Shown: positions 1-9,006, counted from the stretch's first letter. The stretch: DNA of 64,000 bases from Olsenella_L kribbiana (GCF_036408795.1 NZ_JAZGJP010000003.1:1-64000); one strand, 5' to 3'. Translations and numbers: made by a program. The notes: generated from the letters alone by a model not told the origin.

Positions 1-298
1 TGCATGTCCCGCTCTCCGGCATCGCAGCCACGGCCACGGTCCAGCCGAAGCTTCCTGCGAGCTTGCCTAAGCCGTTTGCAGTTCAGGGAGCCTAACTATG
101 CCGGAGGTACTCAGCCATTATCGGATATTCCGATGCCAGACATTCAGGCGCATGCCAGCGAACAGACCCGAGCCAGCTTGCTCAACGCCGCATCACTGGC
201 ACGCAGGCCAGATGCAGATGCAAGAGGTCTTGGCTATCTCGGATTGCTCCCATGCTAATGGGTCTTCATCAAATCTTGCCTAGAGAGGTGTTCACAAG
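1..298. other. No gene recognised
   Basis: The first 298 bases hold only short open frames with no good ribosome binding site and no recognisable protein. The frames overlap one another and their composition is Arg/Ser/Pro-rich, as expected of chance frames in high-GC DNA. I see no tRNA or repeat here. Confidence 0.5.
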
Positions 299-328
299 AA
301 GGGAGCCTGCCCGAAAGCAAGCTCCCTT
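299..328 (-). terminator. Hairpin downstream of the alcohol dehydrogenase
   Basis: AAGGGAGC at 299-306 pairs perfectly with GCTCCCTT at 321-328, 23 bases past the stop of the minus-strand alcohol dehydrogenase. The U-tract on the minus strand is weak (CTTCTTG), so termination is inferred from position and stem. Confidence 0.5.
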
Positions 329-350
329 CCTGCATATCAGATGATTCTCA

Positions 351-1511
351 TTACTTCGCAGCGCGATAGATCTCGACGATGTCTTCCTTCGTGAGCGGCA
401 CGAACGAGCCCTTCGAGCCATCTGCTGCCTTCTGGGCCATCACATCGAAGTGCTCTTCATCGGTGATTCCCACCTCATGGAGTGTTGCCGGCATGTGCAT
501 GGTCTCCGTGAAGAACTGGCGGGTGCGAGCGATGGCCTCGCGGGCAACCGGTGCATCGTCGGTGCCGGTAAGGCCCCAGACATTGCGGCCATAGGTCGCG
601 AACTGCTTCTCCGTCTTCTCGGAGAGGACATGCTCCATCCAGGCAGGCGTAAGAATAGCAAGGCCCTCACCGTGGGTGATATCGTAGAAGGCAGAAAGCT
701 CATGCTCCATCGGGTGCACGCACCAGGCAGGAGCGCAGCCCTCGCCGACAAGGCCATTGATTGCATGGCTTGCAGCCCACATGAGGTTTGCACGGGCATC
801 ATAGTCATCCGGCTTCTCAAGGGCAATCGGGCCATAGTGGATCATGGTCTTGAGCAGGGCCTCTGCCATGCGCTTCTGCACGTATGCGCCATCATCCATC
901 GAGAAATAGTTCTCGAATGTGTGGCTCATCATGTCCGCCGTGCCAGCTGCGGTCTGGCGTGCCGGGACCGAGAACGTGTAGGTCGGATCGAGCACGGACA
1001 CGGTCGGCTTCAGGCACTCAGCAGCCGTTCCCCACTTCTCGTTCTTTGTCATATCCGAGATGACGGCAAAGGCATCCATCTCAGAGCCTGTAGCAGCAAG
1101 CGTGAGCACCGAGAAGATCGGAAGCGCTGCCTTGATGAGCTCAGGATGAATCACGAGATCCCAGGCATCGCCTTCGTACTTGGCACCGGCTGCGACGACC
1201 TTTGCGCAGTCAATCGTGGAGCCGCCGCCGATTGCGAGGACCATATCGATGGACTCCTTGCGGCAGAGCTCGACGCCTGCGCGCACGGTCTGGATGCGCG
1301 GATTCGGCTCGACGCCGGAGAGCTCGAAGATCTGAAGTCCCGCATCGGAGAGGATCTTTGTCGCCTGGTCATAGATGCCATTGCGCTTGATGGAGCCGCC
1401 GCCGTAGCACAGAAGGACCTTCTTGCCGTATCCCGCAAGATCTGCGAGGTGCGAGATCTGGCCCTTGCCGAAGTGGATGGTCGTGGGTACATGGAACGTG
1501 AAATTATACAT
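351..1511 (-). CDS. Iron-containing alcohol dehydrogenase (butanol dehydrogenase/YqhD type)
   Basis: A 386-residue protein of the usual length for group III iron-dependent alcohol dehydrogenases, which reduce aldehydes to alcohols with NAD(P)H in the cytosol. The N-terminus has the YNFTFHVPT opening typical of the BdhA/YqhD branch. The nucleotide-binding motif AIGGGSTIDCAK lies near residue 95. Metal ligands are visible as the Asp and His of GTADMMSHTFEN, the His of the CVHPMEHELSA segment and the His of DITHGEGLAIL. It is a single gene with its own downstream hairpin. A likely role is disposal of reducing power during fermentation. The exact substrate cannot be read from sequence. Confidence 0.9.
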   Translation of the reverse strand: MYNFTFHVPTTIHFGKGQISHLADLAGYGKKVLLCYGGGSIKRNGIYDQATKILSDAGLQIFELSGVEPNPRIQTVRAGVELCRKESIDMVLAIGGGSTIDCAKVVAAGAKYEGDAWDLVIHPELIKAALPIFSVLTLAATGSEMDAFAVISDMTKNEKWGTAAECLKPTVSVLDPTYTFSVPARQTAAGTADMMSHTFENYFSMDDGAYVQKRMAEALLKTMIHYGPIALEKPDDYDARANLMWAASHAINGLVGEGCAPAWCVHPMEHELSAFYDITHGEGLAILTPAWMEHVLSEKTEKQFATYGRNVWGLTGTDDAPVAREAIARTRQFFTETMHMPATLHEVGITDEEHFDVMAQKAADGSKGSFVPLTKEDIVEIYRAAK

Positions 1512-1634
1512 AGCTACTCCTTAGCCGGCATGGTTCTGCCGTTTGCTTTAGTCTCCACTGTACCCATCCATCCTGCACAGAAACGCCTCGCAGCCAAATG
1601 GATGCCTGTATGAGCCAAAGAGCTGTATGCATAT

Positions 1635-3131
1635 CTATGAAAGAAGGAGCTTCGCTCCCCCAGGGGGCAGAGATTCCGTGCGCCAGACGGCAGAAGAGAC
1701 TGCCTCGACAAGATGCCGGTCATGGGAGACGAGGACAAGCGCCCCTGCAAAGCCCGCAAGGAAGCGCTCGAGCGCTTCCACGGCATGCACATCGAGGTGG
1801 TTTGCCGGCTCATCGAGCACAAGGAGCTCTGCCCCGTCGAGCGCCGCAAAGGCGAGGGCAAGCTTTCTGAGCTCGCCTGGGCTGACCGAGCTGCCTGTAC
1901 GGTAGCTCTCAGGCTCTGCATTGAGCTGTGCTGCCAAGGAGAGCACCGCACCCTGTTCTGCGCGGTCAAGCCCGCGCAGGCGGCCAAGCAGCTCTTCTGT
2001 CTCCTCTGCCTTCAGCTCCTGCGGCAGATAGACTGCCTTCACGCCGTCAGGGATGCCTTCTGCCACGAGCGCCTTGATGAGCGTCGACTTGCCGGCGCCA
2101 TTGGGTCCGACGACAGCTATATGCTCGTCCGGTCCCACGAAGAGCTCCGGAATCTCCAGTCCATATCCTGCATCGCCGAAAGGAATCGTCTGTGCATCCA
2201 GATGCGCCACGGTGTTTCTCTTCGAGCGCACGCCCAAGGCTGGCAGCTCCCCGTCATAGCTCTGCGCAACCGAGGCTCCTGCCTTCTTGCTGAGACCATC
2301 CATGCGCTGGTCGAGCTGGCGGACCTTGTCTGCAGTTTTCCGGTCCTTGCCCGAGACGATGGCACGGCCGATCTTCTCCCGGCTGTCATGGTCATGGGGA
2401 TCGAGGCTGCGCCTGCTCCGCTTTGCAGCAGAACGGTCCACCTCCTCGCGGCGCCTCTGCTGCTCCTGGGCAAGGCGGCGGTATTCCCTTCTGGCTGCAT
2501 CCCTTGCATGGAGCGATGCATCATGCTCCTGCATCTGCTGCTCACGAACAGCGCTGTAGTTTCCAGGCCGCATCCTGATGCCTCCTGCCTCGAAGCAGAG
2601 GCAGGAGGTGGCCAGCTCGTCGAGAAGCGTCCTGTCATGGGAGATCAGCAGGCCTATGCCGGAGAAATCACGGAGCGTCTCCAGCAGAAACTCGCGTGAC
2701 GGTGCATCAAGGTGGTTGGTCGGCTCATCCAGAATCAATACATCGGGCTCTGCTGCAAGAGCGCAGGCAATCTGCACGCGCTTCTGCTGGCCTGAAGAGA
2801 GCGTCTCATAGCGCCAGAGCCAGTCGTCCTCTATCGCAAGCGTGCGGCGCACCTTCTGTGCCAGAGGGCTCCAGTCGCAGGCGAAGTCGGCAAGATCTGC
2901 TGGTTCGGCAGTGGCATCCTGCGCACAGAGGGCCGTCACAAGGCCCCTGGTCACCGTTCCTTCATCAGGCTCGAGCTCGCCGGAAATGATGCGGGCAAGC
3001 GTTGTCTTGCCGCAGCCATTGGCACCGATAACGGCATGCCAGCCAGATGAAAACGTGCAGGATATGTCAGAGAAGACAGAATTGACGGAGCCGGGATAGC
3101 AATATGTCACATGAGAAAGAGAAAGCTGCAT
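1635..3131 (-). CDS. ABC-F family ATPase (possible ribosome-protection type)
   Basis: 498 residues with two ABC ATPase domains and no membrane segments, the architecture of ABC-F translation factors. Domain 1 has Walker A GANGCGKTT, signature LSSGQQKR and Walker B VLILDEPTNHLD. Domain 2 has GPNGAGKST, SPGELRKLA and LLVLDEPANHLD. Between them (about residues 195-275) is a charged Arg/Glu-rich linker, the region that reaches into the ribosome in resistance-type members. I chose the start at MQLSLSHVTYC, preceded by GCGAGG, over a GTG/ATG 11 codons upstream. Short ABC-F proteins of this layout include the antibiotic-resistance groups (Lsa/Vga/Msr-like). Which antibiotic, if any, cannot be told. 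The leader upstream fits attenuation control. Confidence 0.85.
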   Translation of the reverse strand: MQLSLSHVTYCYPGSVNSVFSDISCTFSSGWHAVIGANGCGKTTLARIISGELEPDEGTVTRGLVTALCAQDATAEPADLADFACDWSPLAQKVRRTLAIEDDWLWRYETLSSGQQKRVQIACALAAEPDVLILDEPTNHLDAPSREFLLETLRDFSGIGLLISHDRTLLDELATSCLCFEAGGIRMRPGNYSAVREQQMQEHDASLHARDAARREYRRLAQEQQRRREEVDRSAAKRSRRSLDPHDHDSREKIGRAIVSGKDRKTADKVRQLDQRMDGLSKKAGASVAQSYDGELPALGVRSKRNTVAHLDAQTIPFGDAGYGLEIPELFVGPDEHIAVVGPNGAGKSTLIKALVAEGIPDGVKAVYLPQELKAEETEELLGRLRGLDRAEQGAVLSLAAQLNAEPESYRTGSSVSPGELRKLALAFAALDGAELLVLDEPANHLDVHAVEALERFLAGFAGALVLVSHDRHLVEAVSSAVWRTESLPPGGAKLLLS

Positions 3132-3132
3132 G

Positions 3133-3180
3133 ATGGACCTCGCAGACACAAGGACAGGGGACACAGGAGTGTCCTGGCGA
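3133..3180 (-). promoter_or_regulatory. Mutually exclusive hairpins in the ABC-F leader
   Basis: On the minus strand GGACAC can pair with the nearby GTGTCC (loop TCCT), or AGGACA can pair with a further TGTCCT. The two folds share the same 5' arm. Competing folds between a leader peptide and a gene are the form of a translational or transcriptional attenuator. No calculated energies are available. Confidence 0.3.
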
Positions 3181-3195
3181 ACAATTCCCGTATGC

Positions 3196-3231
3196 TCATG
3201 AAGAGCAGTGTCTACCTGCGCAAGGCTCCAT
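3196..3231 (-). CDS. Possible 11-residue leader peptide upstream of the ABC-F gene
   Basis: A short frame, MEPCAGRHCSS, starts just after GAGGAAAGGA, a strong ribosome binding site, and ends 64 bases before the ABC-F start. A second overlapping frame (3212-3253, MLLSEERNGALRR) has a poorer site. Leader peptides are known in front of resistance ABC-F genes, where a stalled ribosome switches RNA folding. That role here is inferred. Confidence 0.35.
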   Translation of the reverse strand: MEPCAGRHCSS

Positions 3232-3275
3232 TCCTTTCCTCGGAGAGCAGCATCTCTGCCCTATGCAGCCAAGAG

Positions 3276-3304
3276 AGTGTAGCACAGTCTTATACAAGGT
3301 ACAA
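3276..3304 (-). promoter_or_regulatory. Promoter for the ABC-F gene
   Basis: On the minus strand a TTGTAC -35 (3304-3299) and a TACACT -10 (3281-3276) are separated by exactly 17 bases, with TG one base upstream of the -10 (extended -10). It predicts a 5' UTR of about 135-140 nt, long enough for the leader described here. Confidence 0.55.
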
Positions 3305-3379
3305 GACTCGCCTCGCAGCAAGCCGTTCTGAAATAAGCCTCTCTCATCCCAATGATACAAGCATCCGTGTTCTGCAATC

Positions 3380-4270
3380 TCAGTCAGCTGAATTGCATCC
3401 GATCGTAGTGAGCACTTCAGCAACTGAGCTCGCCAGAACCGCACCGTATTCAACCATCTTCGCAGCCCAAGTTGTCTGCTCGACAACGGAGGGCAGCAAA
3501 ATAAGCTTCTTGTGCTGTTCGATGCACGCCCTTGCCTGCGTCCTTGTTCCGCTGGTTTCGCCTGCCTCCACGATGACAGTAGCTTCGGACAAGGCAGCCA
3601 TGGTTATATTGCGCTCCGGAAAGTAGAAGCGCTGTGTCTTGATTGACTGATGATCATAGCGATAGATGGGCACCTGGCTAATTAGGAGATGCTCCGTAGC
3701 CACCAGTTCCTGCAGGTCCTCATTCTCCTTAGGATAATATCTATCTATCGGCGTACCGATGACACCGATGATTCTGCCTTCTGCTTCCAGAGCTGTCTTG
3801 GCTACTACCGTATCTATGCCAGTCGCAAGTCCATCGACGATGGTGAAGTCATGCCGGACGAGTGCAGCAGCAATGCGATGCGCCGCATGCTCGCCACGCT
3901 CGCTAGGATGGCGAGTGCCAACGACAGAAATGCATCTTGACTGCGTCAGGTTGATATCGCCGCGATAGTAGAAGACCGGGAGCGGATTCTTCTGTGCCCT
4001 CAGGCCATGCGGAAACTGCGGTGTTCCATCCACCAGGACAGAAAATGTTCCAAGCCTTCCCTTTACATACCGAATTACTTCGGAACGCTTTTCTTCGTCG
4101 GGAACGATACCGTCGATTGCATCAGCAGCCGTGCTCGGAAACCCACCATTTCGCTGAATGAGGTTCGATACCTTGCTTCGGGAAGTTCCTTCGACAGCAT
4201 ACAGATACTCGTATGCCATGAGCTCCTTATAGGGCGAAATGACTCCTTCTTCGCTGATTGCCGGCACCAT
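3380..4270 (-). CDS. Standalone DprA/Smf-like Rossmann protein
   Basis: 296 residues. The central part matches the DprA (DNA-processing A) Rossmann fold: SVVGTRHPSERG, then VDGLATGIDTVVAKTAL, then GVIGTPIDRYYPKEN, and FPERNITMAALSEATVIVEAGETSGT. DprA loads RecA on incoming single-stranded DNA during transformation. This copy departs from canonical DprA: it has VDG in place of the usual SGxA motif and TEHLLISQVP in place of the GGxxxSE segment, and no C-terminal winged helix is evident. Its base composition looks lower in GC than its neighbours, suggesting acquisition. No other competence gene is nearby. It could be a diverged DprA-family protein with another role, such as nucleotide sensing. 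Confidence 0.7.
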   Translation of the reverse strand: MVPAISEEGVISPYKELMAYEYLYAVEGTSRSKVSNLIQRNGGFPSTAADAIDGIVPDEEKRSEVIRYVKGRLGTFSVLVDGTPQFPHGLRAQKNPLPVFYYRGDINLTQSRCISVVGTRHPSERGEHAAHRIAAALVRHDFTIVDGLATGIDTVVAKTALEAEGRIIGVIGTPIDRYYPKENEDLQELVATEHLLISQVPIYRYDHQSIKTQRFYFPERNITMAALSEATVIVEAGETSGTRTQARACIEQHKKLILLPSVVEQTTWAAKMVEYGAVLASSVAEVLTTIGCNSAD

Positions 4271-4443
4271 GTCGCACCCCTATACTCTCGTACCTCCATT
4301 CTAACGGCTCATGCACCTGCTGTATAGTACAATTGTTCTATTACACTCATAGATGTTTCCCGCAGTAGCTGCAACCCTACGTTGCAGAGGCTTGCACGAA
4401 GGCAAGCTTTCGCCGCACCGCAAATCCAGAGCCCCCGTCAGAC

Positions 4444-4704
4444 ATGCAGCTCGTTGTCGGATTCCAGGACGACACGGCAGAGCTCCGTCAAGCCCATCCG
4501 CCGAAATCGAACCTTCCAGCCTTCAGAGCATCCGCAGATGAATCTCTTCGACGAGTTGGGGTCAGCGAGAGAGAATGGAAAGCCGTCTGGGATGATGAGA
4601 AGGATATCTCCTCAGAAGAGCTGCAGAAGCATGGAATGACGGCGGAAGCACCGATATCCAGCTACCGCTATGCAGCACGCATTGCCCCTCATGGCAGTCA
4701 ATAA
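4444..4704 (+). CDS. Possible small or decayed ORF, unknown
   Basis: An 86-residue frame lying alone in the 4271-4766 gap. Its composition is more protein-like than the overlapping frames, with an acidic stretch around residues 38-62 (SEREWKAVWDDEKDISSEE). The frame stays open upstream of the ATG, there is no clear ribosome binding site, and I recognise no family. It may be the end of a decayed gene. Treat as doubtful. Confidence 0.2.
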   Translation: MQLVVGFQDDTAELRQAHPPKSNLPAFRASADESLRRVGVSEREWKAVWDDEKDISSEELQKHGMTAEAPISSYRYAARIAPHGSQ

Positions 4705-4766
4705 AATGATATGCCGCCCGTTCTCCGACAAGAAGAACAGGCGGCACTATAGATCGGGAATTCGGG

Positions 4767-6110
4767 CTACTCAGCCACCAGCAATCCCGTGCCATCAAGC
4801 TCGGAAAGCGGCATCTGCTGCTTCTTGGCTCTCGCGCAGGCACGTCCGGCAGAGTCTCCCATATCGATGACGGTCTGCTGAATCCTGACAGATGCCTGCA
4901 CGAGGAAGCTCGTAGAGATGCAGCGGCCCACTGTCAGCATGTTGCTTATCGTCTTGTTCGTAAGGCAGCGATAGGGAATCTGATAGTACTCCCCCTTCTG
5001 GTACTTCTCCATATGCACGAGCCCCTTGGTAGCGGAGTGCACATCGATATACCAGGTGCCATTGGCAACTGCGTCATCGAACTTCGCACGCTTCACGTAA
5101 TCGTCCACATCGAGCACGTAGCTTCCCTGGATGCGCCAGCTCTCGCGCACGCCGAGCATGGGAGCGATGCGTATGAGATAGGCATCTTCGAAGCCTGGCA
5201 TATAGGCCGTCAGGAACTTCACGAGACGGCGAATCCGCTGCCTTCCTTCACGCAGAGCCTGGCTCCTGGCAAGCGCGGAGCTGTTCTTCTTGAGATCGGG
5301 CAGATGCGGGCAGTTGAATGCCATGCATCCCGGCTCCCCCGGAAGCGAAAAGCACTGATAGTAGACCAGATCTGACGGCTCCAGGATGCCTGCTTCAACG
5401 CCTTTCTGGAAGAGCGGCTCGAGCTTGAAGCCGCGTCCTGCAACCATGGCAGATTCCCAGAAATAGCCATCCACAAGAGGGCTGAACTCATCGCCAAGAG
5501 ACAGGCAATACCTGCGGTAGCAGTCGACATCAATGCCGCCCATCTCGAAGCGAAGCGAGCTCATCTGGTTGTTCCCGTCATCGTCTCCTGCAAGGCAGGG
5601 AACGCCCGCAAGGCGCGAGAGCACCGCATCGCCTGTAGCATCCACGAACTGAGCAGCACATATTGCCTTGGGTCCTTCTACTGTCATTGCCTCGATGGCA
5701 GAGATCTTCCCGTCCTTCACATCCGCGCGGACAAGCGGCGCATCGTAGAGCACCTCTCCGCCAGCATCCTGGAGCATATCCTCGAGCACGCAGGCAAAGC
5801 TCTCAGCCGTGGTCCAGATGTAGCCCATCCGATCCCCGTCCTCGCGGGTCACGATGCCAGCCTCGTTCAGGCGCCGCTCGATCTCATGAAGGTTCTTTCC
5901 GTGAGGCGCATATGACGGCATCATCGGCGTCACAAGCGCCTGGGAGGGAGAACCGCCGAGAGATGACGCTGCTTCCACGACGAGTGTGCGGTTGCCGCCA
6001 TTGGCTGCCGAAATTGCGCAGGAAGCCCCTGCCGTGCCGCCACCGACAACGACCGTATCCCAGGTTCCAAGGACTTCGATATCCTCTGCGCCGAACCTAT
6101 AGGTCTCCAT
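4767..6110 (-). CDS. FAD-dependent oxidoreductase
   Basis: 447 residues from the METYRFGAEDIEV start, which follows AAGGGAGACGGG; a longer frame extends 28 codons upstream but lacks such a site. The dinucleotide-binding motif VVVGGGTAGASCAISAA, followed by VVEAASSLGGSPS, is the FAD_oxidored (PF12831) signature. The C-terminal part has SNMLTVGRCISTSFLVQASVRIQQT, where these enzymes close the FAD site. There is no signal peptide, so it is cytosolic. The start overlaps the end of the HExxH gene by 14 bases, so the two are translationally coupled in the hydantoinase operon. The substrate is unknown; oxidation of a small carboxylate or cyclic compound handled by the operon is inference. Confidence 0.8.
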   Translation of the reverse strand: METYRFGAEDIEVLGTWDTVVVGGGTAGASCAISAANGGNRTLVVEAASSLGGSPSQALVTPMMPSYAPHGKNLHEIERRLNEAGIVTREDGDRMGYIWTTAESFACVLEDMLQDAGGEVLYDAPLVRADVKDGKISAIEAMTVEGPKAICAAQFVDATGDAVLSRLAGVPCLAGDDDGNNQMSSLRFEMGGIDVDCYRRYCLSLGDEFSPLVDGYFWESAMVAGRGFKLEPLFQKGVEAGILEPSDLVYYQCFSLPGEPGCMAFNCPHLPDLKKNSSALARSQALREGRQRIRRLVKFLTAYMPGFEDAYLIRIAPMLGVRESWRIQGSYVLDVDDYVKRAKFDDAVANGTWYIDVHSATKGLVHMEKYQKGEYYQIPYRCLTNKTISNMLTVGRCISTSFLVQASVRIQQTVIDMGDSAGRACARAKKQQMPLSELDGTGLLVAE

Positions 6111-6825
6111 CCCGTCTCCCTTCTTCCATGAGCATTCTGGCATCTTGAAGCTCAAGTGCCAGCTCCTCTTCCGTGATCTCTCCCACCACTGCAAGGTACA
6201 GAGCGTCGCACCTCCAGGGGTCGAGCATCATCTTTCCTCCCAGAGCCGTACAGGCAAAGCTGTGGGCTGAGATTTCAGCAGCTGAGCCTATCCTGCACTC
6301 CTTTGTGCCGAAGAGCACCTTTGTCTTCCCCGTGCTCGCCTTTGCAGAAAGCTTTCCATCCTGCCTGAAGTCGATGACATGGAAGGCTTCATGCCAGAGC
6401 GTCAGTTCTTCGAGCGCAGCAAGATCTGGCACCGCAAGGCCCCGCATGTCGAAGAAGGCGAGGACTCCCGTCTTCTCTTCGAGCGCATCTTCAAAGAGCG
6501 TGACCTCGATGCTGCCATCTCGAGCCTCCTGCGTGAGCGCCGCAAGATGGATGCCAGGAGCCGACACCTTCTGCCCCTGTACCCGGACAAGCTTTCCGCC
6601 GTGACTAGCAATGAAGTCTGAGGCAGAGGTGGCGCTTCCGTCCGCATTCGCAGCTCGCGCTGCCTCCTCGCCTGCGCTAAGCGCCTGAGAAACGATGCGG
6701 CTGGCTTCGCCAGGAAGGAGCCTCTGCACACGGGGATCCTGTTCAAGCTGCAGAAACGCAAGCTCTGGGACAGAGGCTTCCTGGAGAAGCCTGGCGAAGG
6801 CGCCTTCTGACGAAGCGGCAGCCAC
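6097..6825 (-). CDS. Uncharacterised protein with HExxH-like metal site
   Basis: 242 residues with a GTG start 2 bases after the hydantoinase stop, with AAGGA upstream. I do not recognise the family. The middle reads LTLWHEAFHVIDF, an HExxH zinc-peptidase-type motif, and about 35 residues on EISAHSFACTALGG offers a Glu and a His that could complete a metal site. The N-terminal third is Ala/Glu-rich and helical. There is no signal peptide or membrane segment. It lies between HyuA and the FAD oxidoreductase and overlaps the latter, so it probably acts on the same substrate or matures one of the enzymes. Whether it hydrolyses anything is unknown. Confidence 0.6.
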   Translation of the reverse strand: MAAASSEGAFARLLQEASVPELAFLQLEQDPRVQRLLPGEASRIVSQALSAGEEAARAANADGSATSASDFIASHGGKLVRVQGQKVSAPGIHLAALTQEARDGSIEVTLFEDALEEKTGVLAFFDMRGLAVPDLAALEELTLWHEAFHVIDFRQDGKLSAKASTGKTKVLFGTKECRIGSAAEISAHSFACTALGGKMMLDPWRCDALYLAVVGEITEEELALELQDARMLMEEGRRDGDL

Positions 6826-6827
6826 TG

Positions 6828-8978
6828 CTAGTCCTTGGCTGCGACAGCGACGATCTCCTGATCGTCGCCCGCAAACTCGAGCTCCATCTCAGCCAGACCC
6901 ATGAGCTGTTCCTTGTTGAGGACACCCGAGAGGTCGCTCATCTTCTGGCCGAAGAAGAGATAGGTCTTCGGCAGCGTGGCTCCTGCATCCGTATAGAGCG
7001 TCATGCTGTCCACGAACTCGCTGAAGGAACCGCCGAGCTCGTCTTTCGTGAACGTGAGCACCTTCGCATCGTTCTTCTGGAGGCGGATGACGCCTTCCTC
7101 GTCCACGACACGGATCTCCTGCTTCTTTGACTTCACGAGACCGAAGAACGCCTTCTTCACGGTCGTGGCGCAGAACACATGCCAGCGGCCCGTCGCTGCC
7201 ACTTCTTCCACGGCTGAAGCATCGACGCTTGAGGACTCGGCGACGATCTTCCTGAGCTCGTCTTCCGTCTTGGCAGCAGAGCCCCGGTCCTTCGTGCGAA
7301 GCTCGGTTGCTCCGGTCGCCGTGGCACGCAGGATGTTCTTCTGCGAGTCGATCTCCACCGTAATATCCACGGTCTCCGGATTGGCACCAGCTCGGGTGAT
7401 GACCTCAAGCACATCATGCCTGATGCGGCGGATATCCTCTTCAGAAGGATTCGGCACGTTGCGCTCGATCTGCTCGCGCACAAGCGCCAGCGCAACACCG
7501 ATGGTCGAGATGTAAGGGGCGTTCTTTGCAATGCGGTGACGGATGCCCATGCGCTCGCCCAGGGCAGGTGCCACGACAGATGCGGAGCCGCCGCCTCCGA
7601 CGAGATAGATCAGGTTCGGGTTCAGACCGTAGTCATCGATGAGGCCCTGGACGATTGCCTGGACCTTCTTCATGGCACAATCCATGACCTGTCGGCAGAT
7701 ATCGTCCACCGTCGTTGCACAGACATCCGCAAGAGGCTGCCAGGCCTTGCGTGCAGCTTCTACGTCTCCGTGTGCATAGTCGCCTTCTGGCACATAGCCC
7801 AGGATGTTTGCCGCGCCGCAGAGCGTAAGCGCGACCTTGCTGCCATCAGCACACTTCACGGCCACATAGTCAGCCTGGTCGTCCTCGCGCGGCGCAATGA
7901 GCTCGAGCTCGGGCGAGACGATCTTGTCTGCATCCGTGAACACCTCATAGGCAAGGTCAGCGATATGCGCAGAGCGGGGACCGACATCGAGGAGCTTTCC
8001 GTTCTCAACCCTGATCATGGAGCCGCCGGCGATACCGAGCGTGCGGACATCGAGCGAGGTCAGATACAGCTTGTGGCCGCCGACTGTCGCGTTCTTGATC
8101 ATGACCTTGCCATCCTTGATGGCAGAGATATCGGTCGACGTGCCACCTGCCTCGAGGAAGATGCCGTCAGTGATCTTCTCGTACATGAGTGCGCCTGCCA
8201 CCCCTGCCGCAAGGCCGGAGAGCATCGTCAAAATCGGCCGCTTCCTGACCTCGTCGATCGACATGACGCCGCCGTCACAGCGCATGATCATGAGCGGCTT
8301 CTCGATGCCGGAGCCCTTCACGGCGTCCTCGGTCATGTTTGCCGTCTCCATCATCTTCGGGATGAGGGCGGCATTGACAGCAGCCGTGCGGGTACGTGCC
8401 GCCAGGCCATAGAGCTGGGAGATCTCATAGCCGCCCGTCGCGACCATGCCCATGTCCTCAGCCTTCTGGACCACTGCCTGCTCGTCGGTAGGGTCGTCGA
8501 CCGAATAGGACTCGGAAGCGACGATGACCTCGCAGCCACGTTCGCGCAACGCCGAGATGGCAGCCTCCATCGCCCCATCGGTAAGCTTCGCGGAATCTAT
8601 GAGCTCGTGCTCGGTCTCGAGATACTTTCCCGGTGCCAGCTCGATATTGCCGACTGTCGTCTCGGTACCGGCACGGCCCGCGCCGGCTCCCTTGCCCATA
8701 CCGACAATGCCGACACGTGCGACATCTCCTTCGAGGAGGGCATTGGTCGCCTGGGTCGTGCCGTGTGCGATGAAGACGACATCTTCCGGTGCGATGGCAC
8801 CCTCGTCGAGCACCTTGCGGATGGCATCGACGATGCCCTGTGCCACACCCTGCTTTGCATGGTGGGTCGTAGGAACCTTCACCTTCGCGACGATCTCATA
8901 GGTCTCGTTGTCGACGACGACGGCGTCCGTGAATGTTCCGCCGACATCGATGCCAATGCGGACCTGTCTGTGTCCCAT
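6828..8978 (-). CDS. Hydantoinase/oxoprolinase family protein (HyuA-like)
   Basis: 716 residues, full length for the HyuA (hydantoinase A/oxoprolinase) family, ATP-dependent enzymes that open cyclic amides such as hydantoins or 5-oxoproline, or carboxylate related substrates. The N-terminus RIGIDVGGTFTDAVVVDN is the actin-like phosphate-1 loop. AHGTTQATNALLEGDVARVG, FLEAGGTSTDISAI and LVGGGGSASVVAPALGERMG are further ATPase-fold motifs. The start follows GGGAGG. No HyuB subunit is encoded next to it; the partner genes are a transporter, an HExxH protein and an FAD oxidoreductase. Structured element A lies immediately upstream of its ribosome binding site. Confidence 0.85.
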   Translation of the reverse strand: MGHRQVRIGIDVGGTFTDAVVVDNETYEIVAKVKVPTTHHAKQGVAQGIVDAIRKVLDEGAIAPEDVVFIAHGTTQATNALLEGDVARVGIVGMGKGAGAGRAGTETTVGNIELAPGKYLETEHELIDSAKLTDGAMEAAISALRERGCEVIVASESYSVDDPTDEQAVVQKAEDMGMVATGGYEISQLYGLAARTRTAAVNAALIPKMMETANMTEDAVKGSGIEKPLMIMRCDGGVMSIDEVRKRPILTMLSGLAAGVAGALMYEKITDGIFLEAGGTSTDISAIKDGKVMIKNATVGGHKLYLTSLDVRTLGIAGGSMIRVENGKLLDVGPRSAHIADLAYEVFTDADKIVSPELELIAPREDDQADYVAVKCADGSKVALTLCGAANILGYVPEGDYAHGDVEAARKAWQPLADVCATTVDDICRQVMDCAMKKVQAIVQGLIDDYGLNPNLIYLVGGGGSASVVAPALGERMGIRHRIAKNAPYISTIGVALALVREQIERNVPNPSEEDIRRIRHDVLEVITRAGANPETVDITVEIDSQKNILRATATGATELRTKDRGSAAKTEDELRKIVAESSSVDASAVEEVAATGRWHVFCATTVKKAFFGLVKSKKQEIRVVDEEGVIRLQKNDAKVLTFTKDELGGSFSEFVDSMTLYTDAGATLPKTYLFFGQKMSDLSGVLNKEQLMGLAEMELEFAGDDQEIVAVAAKD

Positions 8979-9006
8979 AGCGTGTATCCTCCCTCGTTTC
9001 TGGTCC

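Noticed and set aside
4353..4639. Two more short plus-strand frames overlapping the 4444 frame
   Set aside because: No ribosome binding sites and chance-like composition. Only one of the overlapping frames can be coding, and even that is doubtful.
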